Below, piece after piece: positions 7,791-17,400 of a stretch of DNA of 48,958 nucleotides. This DNA comes from Helicobacter rappini. Lineage in GTDB: Bacteria > Campylobacterota > Campylobacteria > Campylobacterales > Helicobacteraceae. Where the stretch lies: NCBI RefSeq assembly GCF_900198625.1, contig NZ_FZPK01000023.1, forward strand, positions 1 to 48,958, given 5' to 3'. A program made the translations under genes and the position numbers. Below the pieces are notes generated by a model. That model saw only the letters and a list, made by a program, of their open reading frames with translations. It did no database searches and had not been told where the DNA came from. Numbering within the stretch: the first letter of the stretch is position 1; each line of letters starts with the position of its first letter.

Positions 7791-8717
7791 ATGAAAGAAT
7801 CAACATATATTTGGAAAAATGGCAAACTTATCGCTTGGAATGAAGCAACCACGCATATTTTAAGCCATACTTTGCATTATGGTAATGCCGTGTTTGAAGG
7901 CACAAGGGCGTATATGACAAAAAAAGGGTTAGCGATATTTCGCCTTGATGACCATACAGAAAGGCTTCTTAATAGTGCAAAGATTCTATTAATTAAATGC
8001 CCTTATACAAAAGAAGAACTCAAACAAGCACAAATTGATTTATTAAAAGCAAATAGCAAGGATTTTAAGGGTAATGTCTATATCCGCCCGATTATTTATC
8101 TTGGCTATGGGGCTATGGGGGTTTATCATTTAAATTCGCCCGTTGAAACCGCAATAGCTGCATGGGAATGGGGTGCATATCTAGGCGAAGAGGCTTTGCA
8201 AAAAGGCATTCGCGTAAAAATTAGCTCTTTTGTAAGGAATAATGTAAAATCTACAATGGGTAAGGCAAAGGCGGCGGCGAATTATCTTAACTCACAAATG
8301 GCAAAGCATGAGGCTATTGCAAGTGGCTTTGAAGAGGCTTTATTGCTTGATGATAATGGTTTTGTAGCAGAGGGTAGCGGTGAGTGCTTTTTTATCGTTA
8401 GAAATGGGGTATTAATCACACCGCCTTATGATAACACACTAGAATCTATCACACAAAAAACGACTATTGAACTTGCAAAAGATTTGGGCATAAAAGTTGA
8501 GCAAAGACGCATTACACGAGATGAAGTGTATATTGCAGATGAAGCGTTTTTCACTGGGACTGCCGCAGAGATTACGCCTATTTGCGAAGTAGATTTCCGC
8601 ACTATTGGTGCGGGTAGTCGTGGAGAGATAACAAAGAGATTGCAAGATGAATTCTTCAAAATCGTTATGGGGGAACATGAAAAATACAAGCATTTGCTGA
8701 CATACATTAACGAATAA
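7791..8717 (+). CDS. ilvE: Branched-chain amino acid aminotransferase
   Basis: A 308-residue class IV PLP aminotransferase that interconverts Leu, Ile and Val with their 2-keto acids using glutamate/2-oxoglutarate. Visible signatures are HTLHYGNAVFEGTRAY near the N terminus and the PLP-lysine segment MGKAKAAANYLNS (the Lys before AAANY). The signature block EALLLDDNGFVAEGSGECFF and the phosphate-binding FFTGTAAEITPI follow. The length matches E. coli IlvE. The start is preceded by AGAAAGGGG at good spacing. A TATGAT-type -10 lies near 7729. It is monocistronic or followed by an independent promoter at 8774. Confidence 0.96.
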   Translation: MKESTYIWKNGKLIAWNEATTHILSHTLHYGNAVFEGTRAYMTKKGLAIFRLDDHTERLLNSAKILLIKCPYTKEELKQAQIDLLKANSKDFKGNVYIRPIIYLGYGAMGVYHLNSPVETAIAAWEWGAYLGEEALQKGIRVKISSFVRNNVKSTMGKAKAAANYLNSQMAKHEAIASGFEEALLLDDNGFVAEGSGECFFIVRNGVLITPPYDNTLESITQKTTIELAKDLGIKVEQRRITRDEVYIADEAFFTGTAAEITPICEVDFRTIGAGSRGEITKRLQDEFFKIVMGEHEKYKHLLTYINE

Positions 8718-8773
8718 TGTTTGCATTTTACATGAAGCTGTGATTGCAAACAATAGATTCTATAATATTGTGT

Positions 8774-8779
8774 TATAAT
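8774..8779 (+). promoter_or_regulatory. Extended -10 promoter (TGTTATAAT) for the SPFH gene
   Basis: TGT precedes a perfect TATAAT, 41 bases before the ATG at 8820. A second TATAAT at 8791-8796 is closer to the gene and could act as an alternative. Confidence 0.5.
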
Positions 8780-8819
8780 CACGCTTTGACTATAATCTAG
8801 ACCTATACAAAGGAACTCA

Positions 8820-9899
8820 ATGCCAATAGATTTAAACGAACATAGACGCAAACAACAAAATAATACACCAAAGCAAACACCGCCAAATAATGAAAATAGA
8901 AATAATGGAAATGGCAATAATAATGGTAGAAACAATAAGGGCGGATTCAATATGGATTCTGTGCCGATGCCAAATATGCCAAGCGGCAAGTTTCTAACCT
9001 TTATCATATTTGCGGTTATCTTTATAGTGATTTTTGTGTTAGCACGACCATTTGTCATTATTAATTCTGGTGAAGTTGGAATCAAGGTCAATCTAGGTAA
9101 ATATGATGATGTGCCTTTAACGCCGGGCTTACACTTTTTTGTGCCAATCATTCAGCAAGTCATCGTTGTAGATACTAGAATGAGAGTATTGCATTTCTCA
9201 CGCAATGAAGATATGGGAAGTGTAGGAAGAGATGATCAGAGTGTATTGCGAAATGATGCGATTAGCGTTATGGATTCTCGTGGTTTGCCTGTGTCTATTG
9301 AGCTTACCGTGCAGTATAGACTAGACCCCGATAAAGTCCCAGAGACTATTAAAAATTACCGCGTATCATGGGAACAAAAAATCATTAATCCAGTTATAAG
9401 AGATGTTGTGCGAAGTGTTGTTGGTAATTACCCAGCAGAAGATTTACCAAATAAACGCGATGAGATAGCAGGACTTATCACTTCAAGTTTTGAGACCAAA
9501 TTGCAGGCTACACCAAATCAACCTGTTATTTTTGATTCTATTCAGTTAAGAGAGATTGTATTGCCACCTATGGTAAAAGAGAGAATTGAGCAAGTCCAAG
9601 CTGCAAAACAAGAAGCAGATAGAGCAAAACAAGAAGCAAATGCCTTGAGAGAGAGAGCGCAAGGTAGAGCCGATGCAGCAATTATTGAGGCAAAAGGTCA
9701 AGCACAAGCAAACCAGCTTTTAAGCGAGAGCTTATCACAACGATTGCTTGACTTGCGTCAAATAGAAGTGCAAGGTAAGTTTAATGAAGCATTGAAAGAG
9801 AACAAAGATGCACAAATATTCCTTACACCGGGTGGTTCTGTGCCAAACATTTGGGTAGATTCTAAGTCGAAACAACGCACAACAATTAGCAATCATTAA
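8820..9899 (+). CDS. SPFH/band-7 (prohibitin/HflK-like) membrane protein
   Basis: A 359-residue protein with an Asn-rich, hydrophilic N terminus (about residues 1-55), a single membrane helix (about 56-82), then a band-7 domain beginning at VINSGEVGIKVNLGKYDDVP. A long Ala/Glu/Gln coiled coil follows (VQAAKQEADRAKQEANALRE). It resembles the conserved Helicobacter protein that begins MPIDLNEH. SPFH proteins form large membrane cages or microdomains and in the Hfl family regulate FtsH. No ftsH is adjacent, so a specific partner is not claimed. AAGGA precedes the start. Confidence 0.88.
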   Translation: MPIDLNEHRRKQQNNTPKQTPPNNENRNNGNGNNNGRNNKGGFNMDSVPMPNMPSGKFLTFIIFAVIFIVIFVLARPFVIINSGEVGIKVNLGKYDDVPLTPGLHFFVPIIQQVIVVDTRMRVLHFSRNEDMGSVGRDDQSVLRNDAISVMDSRGLPVSIELTVQYRLDPDKVPETIKNYRVSWEQKIINPVIRDVVRSVVGNYPAEDLPNKRDEIAGLITSSFETKLQATPNQPVIFDSIQLREIVLPPMVKERIEQVQAAKQEADRAKQEANALRERAQGRADAAIIEAKGQAQANQLLSESLSQRLLDLRQIEVQGKFNEALKENKDAQIFLTPGGSVPNIWVDSKSKQRTTISNH

Positions 9900-9937
9900 T
9901 ATTTGGGGCATTGTATGAATCTTGTAGAGACAATATT

Positions 9938-10690
9938 ATGAAGCGAGTGGATAATATGAAATGCTTACATATTGCTTGGGATAATAAAGGATTAATCCCT
10001 TGCATAACACAAGATTCTATAAGTAATGAAGTGCTTATGCTTGCCTATATGAATGAAGAAGCGCTAAATCTTACTTTACAAACAGGGATAGCACACTATT
10101 TTTCACGCTCAAAACAAAGGATTTGGAAAAAGGGGGAGCAAAGTGGTAATATACAAGAAGTGTGTGAAATAAAGCTTGATTGTGATAGCGATTCTATCTT
10201 ACTTCGTGTGAATCAAAAAGGTGTGGCATGTCATACGGGTGAGTTTTCATGCTTTTTTAAGAATATTGATTCTATAAATAAAGATTGCGCTACTACTAGG
10301 CAAGAGAGCCTAGAGACTACAAAAGATTCTCTAACACATAGCCTAAATACTTATGATACACTAGATACACTTTATCATACGCTTTTAGAGCGTAAGAATG
10401 CAGATAGCACGACTTCTTATACTGCCTCACTTTTTGCAAAAGGCACAAATGCTATTGCAAAAAAGATTATTGAAGAAGCAGGGGAATTTTGCTTTGCATT
10501 AAAAGATAGAGATTCTAAAGAGATTATTTATGAATGTGCTGATGTGTTTTATCATATTTTAGTGGGACTTGCGAGTGAGAATATCCACCCAGATAGAATC
10601 TATCAAGAGCTTATAAAACGCATGGGTGTGAGTGGGATTGCAGAAAAACAAAGCAGAATACAAACATGCAATGAAGTAAAGGATAAGTAA
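9938..10690 (+). CDS. hisIE: Bifunctional phosphoribosyl-AMP cyclohydrolase / phosphoribosyl-ATP pyrophosphatase
   Basis: It catalyses steps 2 and 3 of histidine synthesis. The HisI half shows VLMLAYMNEEAL, a ring-opening segment ending YFSRSKQRIWKKGEQSG, and zinc-site residues in LDCDSDSILL and GVACHTGEFSCFF. The HisE half has the helical KIIEEAGEFCFALKDRDS and ECADVFYHILVGL motifs. The linker between the halves (about residues 105-150) is unusually Ser/Thr/Asp-rich. An ATG at 9938 with AGAGA seven bases upstream is preferred; the frame is open from a TTG at 9911, and the ATG at 9956 is a further candidate. No other his genes are nearby. Confidence 0.95.
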   Translation: MKRVDNMKCLHIAWDNKGLIPCITQDSISNEVLMLAYMNEEALNLTLQTGIAHYFSRSKQRIWKKGEQSGNIQEVCEIKLDCDSDSILLRVNQKGVACHTGEFSCFFKNIDSINKDCATTRQESLETTKDSLTHSLNTYDTLDTLYHTLLERKNADSTTSYTASLFAKGTNAIAKKIIEEAGEFCFALKDRDSKEIIYECADVFYHILVGLASENIHPDRIYQELIKRMGVSGIAEKQSRIQTCNEVKDK

Positions 10691-10692
10691 GC

Positions 10693-11667
10693 ATGAAAGA
10701 GCAAATACTCAATTTTATCTCATATTTTCATTTGTATGATTTGATTTTATTTGCGTCATTTGCATTGATTGCTATGTGCTTTGTATTTTTATCTTTTATT
10801 TCATTTCGCAGAAAAATTATTTCTATTCCCCTATTTTTGTTAGGATTTTGTCTTATTATCGCTATTCCTTTTGCAATGCGTTATTTTATGGAAGAAAGAT
10901 TCTACAAGATAGAAAAAGAGATTGCTTACGATCGCACTTATAATTATTCTGATGTGTATCAATATATCGCGACAATTACGAATGTTGGTAAAAGAAATAT
11001 TGCTGGTTGCGTGTTTTCACATCAGATTCTTTATGATACAGATAACGAGCAGGGGATAACAAAATACAAGCACAAGATACTGAATCTCGTAAAGCCCAAA
11101 AAAGTTTATAATAGAGATATTCCTATGGATTTAAAGGTGGGGCAAAGCATAAAGATTTCAGAAGTTATGGAGAATTACGCACATAAAGGGGAAAAATATA
11201 TCACAAAAATAGAGTGTTATGGTAAAGCTAGACATAAAGAGAACGCAAAAGTTTTACAAGGATTCTATAAAGACAATAGCAAAACAGAAGATAGTGAAAA
11301 TACAGATTCTAAAAAAGTGGCAGATGATGCAGGAAAAGATGATATGAGTGCATATACCGATGAGATAAAAAAGCTAGATGATGATAAAAAAGCTAAAAAT
11401 ATAGCCTCACAAACCCAAAAGGTAAGCATAGAAAAGCAATCACAAAATATCAATATAAATACACAAAATACAGAATCTGCAAACCTAGATTCTAAAGATA
11501 ATCAAACACAAGATAGCATGAATACACCGCCAAAAACAGACACGCCGCAATCACAAGGCATACCACCACAAATCATGCTGCCACCACAAGAAGAAACATT
11601 AGCACCAAATTGGCGTGAAGAAAGGGATAAATTTAACCCACCATTGCTAAAAGAAATGCCTAGATAG
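10693..11667 (+). CDS. Inner-membrane protein, DUF2393-like, with long disordered tail
   Basis: A 324-residue protein. Two membrane helices lie at about residues 17-39 and 45-65. A folded extracytoplasmic domain follows (FYKIEKEIAYDRTYNYSDVY to about 195, including VGKRNIAGCVFSHQI). From about 200 to the end the sequence is low-complexity, rich in K, D, S, N and Q, finishing with a Pro-rich segment (PPQIMLPPQEE). The core resembles the epsilonproteobacterial DUF2393 family, often next to the SPFH gene as here. It follows hisIE with a 2-base gap and is probably cotranscribed. Function is unknown. Confidence 0.7.
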   Translation: MKEQILNFISYFHLYDLILFASFALIAMCFVFLSFISFRRKIISIPLFLLGFCLIIAIPFAMRYFMEERFYKIEKEIAYDRTYNYSDVYQYIATITNVGKRNIAGCVFSHQILYDTDNEQGITKYKHKILNLVKPKKVYNRDIPMDLKVGQSIKISEVMENYAHKGEKYITKIECYGKARHKENAKVLQGFYKDNSKTEDSENTDSKKVADDAGKDDMSAYTDEIKKLDDDKKAKNIASQTQKVSIEKQSQNININTQNTESANLDSKDNQTQDSMNTPPKTDTPQSQGIPPQIMLPPQEETLAPNWREERDKFNPPLLKEMPR

Positions 11668-11806
11668 AATCTTTGTGGATTTTTTACTGAGATTCATATA
11701 TTTGTTATATGTGAGATGGCTATTAAATTATGCGATTTCATTGTGCGTTTTAACTAGGAATTTTGCATATTTTGAATGAATTATTTTAAAACAATAAAAA
11801 TCATGT

Positions 11807-11812
11807 TATAAT
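11807..11812 (+). promoter_or_regulatory. Extended -10 promoter (TGTTATAAT)
   Basis: A perfect TATAAT with the TGN extension, 50 bases before the ATG at 11862, in AT-rich intergenic DNA. Confidence 0.55.
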
Positions 11813-11861
11813 AAACTATTTTTACATTGAAAATAAGTTAATACCAAATGGGAGATACAAT

Positions 11862-12980
11862 ATGGCTGTGAAACTATTATGCCTATCATCTGCAAACACA
11901 AGTCCATTCGCCAAAGCCTTTTTGCAATATATCGCTAAGCATGATTCAATCGAGTATGATTACGCAGAGATTGAGCCTTATGTGCTTGCTAAGATTCCAT
12001 TCACAAAGCTTTTAACGCATTTTTGCTCCCAAACACCAGATTATGTCATGTCTTTTGATGGACATTATCGCTATATTAAAAATGACCCAAAAATCCCTTT
12101 TATTGAAATGAGTAATTCTGTAGCAGGACCCATTCGGACTAATCGCCCCTTTATCAAAACCCCTGTAGAATGGGAAAATAAAGTAGTCAAAGTAGAACCA
12201 GCATGGTATAACAAGGTATTGCCGATTGAAGATAAAACGATTTATAGCATGCTTGATTCCTATCGTTATGTATATTTACGCTATCTCGTTGCAGAATCAA
12301 AGAAGAATCCAGCAAGAAAAGAACCGCCATTTGCCTTTTATATCCCCGATTGGAACACGCACACAGATGATATACTGAACAATATTTATCGCTATTTGGA
12401 TTTTTGCAGAGAAGATCGTTGCGGTTTGCATGTCGCATTGTCAAAAGCTGTGTTAGATCCAACTGATATGAGTTTGGAAGAAAAGTATAAAATGAAGCGA
12501 AAAAGCATTGACACTACACTAAAGATTATCCATGATGAGATCGATAAGTTTAATAAGGAATATGAAGAAGAGGGGCTTATCGGCAGAGTTGTAGAGAATA
12601 CTAACTATGAAAAAGACTTATTGAAGTATGATATTCGTCTATTATCTATAGAGCCAAGTAGCACAACATGGCTAGAAGCACTCTATATGCTTAAAGTAAA
12701 AGGAGTGCAATGCAATAAGATTCGACTTGTTTTTGCAAGCGGACGCAGATTCCCGGGCACAGACGACTTTGATAAGATGTTGCCTGATGTTGAGAAATAT
12801 TTTAAAGAGAATCTTATGCGTAGAGATAAAACGCAGATGCTTGGGTATATCTACACGACAACAGACAGATTCTATCATTTCTTAGATTTTCAAGAGAATT
12901 TTGCGTTACACATGGATTTTAATAAAATTGCTGATATTATCGCAAGTGGTGGAAATATACAACAGCAAGAAGCACAATAA
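11862..12980 (+). CDS. Conserved-looking protein of unknown function (372 aa)
   Basis: A soluble 372-residue protein that I do not recognise. There is no signal peptide or membrane helix. It begins MAVKLLCLSSANTSPFAKAF, suggesting a beta-strand/turn/helix start. A long charged helical stretch sits around residues 200-250 (HDEIDKFNKEYEEEG), followed by alternating segments (VFASGRRFPGTDDF). Cys residues occur singly. It has its own extended -10 promoter and a GGGAG ribosome site 9 bases before the ATG. A 7-bp-stem hairpin at 13035-13051 follows the stop, so it is a single-gene unit. Codon use matches its neighbours, arguing against recent transfer. Confidence 0.85.
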   Translation: MAVKLLCLSSANTSPFAKAFLQYIAKHDSIEYDYAEIEPYVLAKIPFTKLLTHFCSQTPDYVMSFDGHYRYIKNDPKIPFIEMSNSVAGPIRTNRPFIKTPVEWENKVVKVEPAWYNKVLPIEDKTIYSMLDSYRYVYLRYLVAESKKNPARKEPPFAFYIPDWNTHTDDILNNIYRYLDFCREDRCGLHVALSKAVLDPTDMSLEEKYKMKRKSIDTTLKIIHDEIDKFNKEYEEEGLIGRVVENTNYEKDLLKYDIRLLSIEPSSTTWLEALYMLKVKGVQCNKIRLVFASGRRFPGTDDFDKMLPDVEKYFKENLMRRDKTQMLGYIYTTTDRFYHFLDFQENFALHMDFNKIADIIASGGNIQQQEAQ

Positions 12981-13034
12981 GATTCTAAATATTTAGTCTA
13001 ACTTGTGCTTTTTTATATCCCTTCTTAAAACATT

Positions 13035-13053
13035 AAAGGCTTTTAGCCTTTTG
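13035..13053 (+). terminator. Short intrinsic-terminator-like hairpin
   Basis: AAAGGCT and AGCCTTT pair perfectly across a 3-base loop (13035-13041 and 13045-13051) and are followed by TTG. It lies 55 bases after the stop of the 372-residue gene. The U-tract is short, so strength is uncertain. Confidence 0.5.
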
Positions 13054-13218
13054 TTATAATCTTAAGCCATACTTCGTATTTTCATATCTACTAACAAATT
13101 ATTCTCAATTATTATAAAGATTTTTATTTATAAGAAGTGGCAAGTAACACAATGCGAAATTCATACTATTTCAAAATATTTTCCCTTTATTGTTAAAGTC
13201 CTATATACATAAATTATT

Positions 13219-13224
13219 TATAAT
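13219..13224 (+). promoter_or_regulatory. -10 box (TATAAT) for pyrH
   Basis: A perfect TATAAT 41 bases before the pyrH ATG. Another, extended one (TGTTATAAT) lies at 13055-13060 and would give a leader of about 200 bases. Confidence 0.5.
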
Positions 13225-13255
13225 GCGATTTTATATGTTTATGTTACTTTTATGA

Positions 13256-13978
<723 letters not shown>

Positions 13979-14007
13979 TTTTACACAAAGCAAAAAGTAT
14001 AGAATCT

Positions 14008-14730
14008 ATGCCGCCACACATTCAGCCAAACACTCACATTAAGGTCTTGCAATCGCATTTTATGCAATCAGCCCAGACAATAAAAGATTGCCCACCGCAA
14101 AACTGCACTGAGATAGCCATGCTAGGACGAAGCAATGTAGGCAAAAGCTCGATTATAAATCTTTTACTCAATCACAAACTTGCAAAAAGCTCAAGCACAC
14201 CGGGCAAAACAAAGCTCATTAATTTTTTTAGCACCACTTGGGAGCTAACTACTAACAAAGACTCTATGCCCAACACACATGAAAGCATTGCAATGCAATG
14301 CAAAACAGATTCCATGCAAAATAATCAAGATTTACTACAAACAGAATCTATGCGAATCCCACTTATATTTATCGACTTTCCGGGCTTTGGATATGCAAAA
14401 GTGAGCAAAGATACAAAGAAAGTGTGGGATAAGCATTTGACTGATTTTATCTACAAGCGGCAGAGCATTAAATTATTTTGCCATTTAATCGATTCCCGTC
14501 ATACAAATCTAGCGATAGATACAGAGATTGAAAGATTTTTGCAAAAGATTGTAGAATCTAGACAAGATTGCAAACTTCTGCAAATTTACACAAAAGCCGA
14601 TAAGTTAAACAAGAGCGACTACCACAAGCTAAAAACTCAAAACAAACTCACAATATCTACACTCAAAAAAACCCCACAAGCCACACAGCAACTCTATCAT
14701 GCAATTTTACATGCAAGCCTTAATTGGTAG
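14008..14730 (+). CDS. engB: Ribosome-biogenesis GTPase EngB (YsxC/YihA)
   Basis: A 240-residue small GTPase needed for late assembly of the 50S subunit. G1 is GRSNVGKSS (residues 40-48), G2 is STPGKTKLINFF, G3 is DFPGFGYA and G4 is TKADKL, followed by the SA-like region. Between G2 and G3 there is an extra segment of about 35 residues rich in N, S, M and Q (about 75-110) that ordinary EngB proteins of about 200 residues lack. It resembles the Ser/Asp-rich inserts in other genes here. No strong ribosome site is visible, so translation may couple to pyrH. Confidence 0.95.
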   Translation: MPPHIQPNTHIKVLQSHFMQSAQTIKDCPPQNCTEIAMLGRSNVGKSSIINLLLNHKLAKSSSTPGKTKLINFFSTTWELTTNKDSMPNTHESIAMQCKTDSMQNNQDLLQTESMRIPLIFIDFPGFGYAKVSKDTKKVWDKHLTDFIYKRQSIKLFCHLIDSRHTNLAIDTEIERFLQKIVESRQDCKLLQIYTKADKLNKSDYHKLKTQNKLTISTLKKTPQATQQLYHAILHASLNW

Positions 14731-15300
14731 TTCATGTTGCTTTCACGCAAATACACTTTTTCTTTTAGTATGACATACAATCTCTCTGTAATAAAATTAC
14801 GAAAAATAAATATATAAAATCCCTAAATGGTAAGATTTGAAAATTTCATACACAAAGAATACCCTTAAACACATTAGCACATAAAAGCCTTATATAAAGG
14901 GGTTTTATAACAAGCTACTTTATAATTGTTGTAATTCTTTTTTTTTACTTCTACACATGTATTTTTGAATGTATTCTAAAAAAGGATACACAAAACATTA
15001 CTACATGTTAAAGCATGTTTTATGCGCTAAGAAAGCATATACAACTACATGTTGAAACCTATCAAATACCATTAAGCAGAGAGAATGTAAAAACTAAAAT
15101 ATTTTTTGCTTACCCTACATTGTTGTGTTTTATATCAAAGCATTAATAAGTCTGTAACACCTTAAAAGTAATTTTATGTCAAGTATGATACGCATTTTGT
15201 AGTTTTGTATAAGTAATATTTGTATCTGTGAAAACATGTATAAGCATTAATTTTATTATGTATTTTTAGTATGCAAACTAAGCAAAACAATATGTTTAAT
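14731..15300. other. Gene-free AT-rich stretch between convergent genes
   Basis: No credible ORF or RNA gene was found in 570 bases. The word ACATGT or CATGTT recurs (near 14955, 15003, 15015, 15048 and 15234), giving local small palindromes. An imperfect hairpin (AAAAGCCTT / AAGGGGTTTT, about 14883-14906) could end engB transcription. The stretch separates engB from a truncated restriction gene and may be a scar of lost accessory DNA. Confidence 0.5.
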
Positions 15301-16170
15301 TTAATAAATTTTAGAATCTTCATAAATCTTTGGAGCGATAAAAATGGCAAAATAGCAAAGCTTGGTAGGGGAATCTTTCAATGATTCTATCATTTCTTTT
15401 AAATGCCTTGTAATCGGCAAAAGCTCATTATTTACCTGCCCCCTGCCACAAATTAAACTCACTTCAATAATGCTTTCACTCTCTTTATCCTTGCAAATAA
15501 TATCAGGCTTATTTCCACCTGCAAAGCACTTTGGCAAACCCTCATCATCAATGCTATAATTTGGCATAACTTCTAAGTCCCCAAAATGCTGTTTTAAAGC
15601 AATGGCGGTTAGAAATTCAAATCTTACAGGCTCTGGGATAAATCTTAGAATCTCATCTTTGCTTGTCTTGTTTTTGCTAGTTAAAACGCTTAATTCGTGG
15701 TAAATTTGCTCTTTGCTATATTGGGCGGCAAAAGATTCAAGCATTTTTTGCTTTAAGCTCTCTTTGTTTGTGTCAATTTGCTCTTTTAGCTCTAGTGTAT
15801 GAGAATCTATTTCGCCCATATATGCAAAATAAGCCTTTTTGTCATCAAATTTTTTATAATGTGAATAATGCTTTAACACATAATCAATCTTTGATATTTC
15901 AAAAGTGTTAAAGTCTATAAACCTACCATTTCCACGCAGTGAAATAATCCCTGTAATTCTCATCTTTCTAATATATTCATCTATGGATTCTTTGCAAACT
16001 TGTGAAAATTTAAAGTGTTTTGTGTTGCTAATTTCTAAAGGCTTTAAACATTTTTCATGATATTTGCGATCTTTTGGGTGTGGGAGCATGAGATAAAAAT
16101 TAAATTGACTTCGCCTACTTGACCACAAAGTATCATTTTAAACTGCAAACAAAAACTTTTTTGATGCCAT
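15301..16170 (-). pseudogene. AlwI-family type II restriction endonuclease, 5'-truncated
   Basis: The open frame 15301-16128 encodes 275 residues resembling the C-terminal half of AlwI-type restriction enzymes. The nuclease core shows PEPVRFEFLTAIALKQHFG, then GGNKPDIICKDKESESIIEV (a D...ExV catalytic arrangement) and GRGQVNNELLPITRHL. Family members are roughly twice as long. The apparent start is a TTG with no ribosome site. The same frame continues upstream past a TAA at 16138-16140 into ten codons beginning at an ATG at 16170 (MASKKFLFAV). This indicates a nonsense codon or a deletion junction. No partner DNA methyltransferase is adjacent, as expected if the system is dead. Confidence 0.7.
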
Positions 16171-16256
16171 ATTAGGGCGTATTGCGCCTAACAGCGATAA
16201 GTAACATGTAGAAACCAACCACTGTTCTGAGCTTAATGCGGTGTTGGGGAGGGGCT

Positions 16257-16282
16257 ATGTAGAATCTCATTTCATTCTACAT
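16257..16282 (-). terminator. Hairpin after the Tat aldo/keto-reductase-like gene
   Basis: ATGTAGAAT (16257-16265) and ATTCTACAT (16274-16282) pair perfectly over 9 bp with an 8-base loop, 18 bases beyond the stop of the minus-strand gene. There is no clear U-run. Confidence 0.45.
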
Positions 16283-16299
16283 ATGGGCAATAGAAAACT

Positions 16300-17244
16300 T
16301 TATTTCTTCATTTTCTCATGCACACGAGATATAGCTTTCATATCTCTTGCATCAAGTTTAAAGTTAAAAATATCAGCATACTCTTTTGCTTGTTCTACGC
16401 TACTTGCTGGTGGTAATGTGATAAAGCCACTTTGCAAACTCCAACGCAAAGCAACTTGAGCACCTGTTTTATTATGTTTTTGTGCTACTTTTTGCAAGAT
16501 TGGATCATACACAGAACCTTCAAAGTCCCCAAGTGCTGTTGTCGTGCTTACAGCAATCTTTCTATTTTGGAATCTCTCTATTAATACTTTATTTGCATGA
16601 TTCAGTGTAAATGGGCTGATATTGAGCTGACTCACCATAGGCTTAATCTCGCATGATTCCATAAACTCATCAAATTGTTCTGCTTTAAGGTTTGCAATGC
16701 CGATGGATCGCACTCTCTTTTGCTTATATAGATTCTCAACCGCACGCCACACTTCTCTTGTAATCTCTAGCCATGAAGCCCTACCTTTTGCCTCTGCAAC
16801 CTCAACAATGACTAGGTCAAGATAATCTGTCTTCATCTTTGCAAGTCCCTCGTTGAAAGCATCTAGCACTTCACTTTCTGTTGAAATGCCCTTTGGCAAT
16901 TGCAATGATAAAAATACATCTTGTCGTGGAAGCTGACTAAGCACATATCCATCTCCAGCCTCACTTGTCGCACCATGTGCTTCTATGTATTTGAAACCAG
17001 CTCTTAAAGCCTCTAATATAACTTGTCCGCCTTCTTTTGTGCCACCTAAAGCATGTGCACATGAGTCAATCCCATAGCGTGGAATCTCTACGCCATTAGA
17101 TAACTTTTGTGTGCTAAAAAAACCTTGTATATCAACACGGGGTGCAGCAAATGCTATATTCAATAGGCTTTGTCCAAGTAGCATTGCACCACCAGCTATA
17201 CCTGCGATCTTTACAAATTCTCGTCTTGTCATTGTGTTTTGCAT
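16300..17244 (-). CDS. Tat-exported aldo/keto-reductase-like protein, non-canonical active site
   Basis: A 314-residue protein. A twin-arginine signal ([10 protein letters not shown], then a hydrophobic stretch to AFAAP at about residue 34) sends it folded to the periplasm. The rest follows the AKR barrel: [55 protein letters not shown] and [20 protein letters not shown]. Of the AKR tetrad (Asp, Tyr, Lys, His), the Asp-x-A-x-x-Tyr motif reads [12 protein letters not shown], with no Tyr, and the usual His after the DLY/DLV strand is replaced ([10 protein letters not shown]). Only the LPKG lysine may remain. It may bind a ligand or act differently. AAAGGAG precedes the ATG. Confidence 0.88.
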   Translation of the reverse strand: MQNTMTRREFVKIAGIAGGAMLLGQSLLNIAFAAPRVDIQGFFSTQKLSNGVEIPRYGIDSCAHALGGTKEGGQVILEALRAGFKYIEAHGATSEAGDGYVLSQLPRQDVFLSLQLPKGISTESEVLDAFNEGLAKMKTDYLDLVIVEVAEAKGRASWLEITREVWRAVENLYKQKRVRSIGIANLKAEQFDEFMESCEIKPMVSQLNISPFTLNHANKVLIERFQNRKIAVSTTTALGDFEGSVYDPILQKVAQKHNKTGAQVALRWSLQSGFITLPPASSVEQAKEYADIFNFKLDARDMKAISRVHEKMKK

Positions 17245-17400
17245 ATATTCTCCTTTACTTTCGGTAAGCCAAAATTATACAACATAACCTATGTATTTGC
17301 AAGGATTTTACAAGCTTTTACTCAAAAGATTCTCATTTTTTTATTAGAATCTCACTTTTATAATTCCATAATAATATTTAGGAATCACAAGGGGGATTTT

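Noticed and set aside
8426-9151. Minus-strand ORF of 241 codons across ilvE and the SPFH gene
   Set aside because: It is antisense to two strongly supported genes, low-complexity, and has no ribosome site.
14900-15260. Possible CRISPR or tandem array from the repeated ACATGT words
   Set aside because: The words are short, unevenly spaced and lack a common longer unit or spacers.
17239-17400. N-terminal extension of tgt
   Set aside because: The frame is open, but the added residues do not resemble TGT and the ATG at 17401 has a strong ribosome site and gives the normal length.
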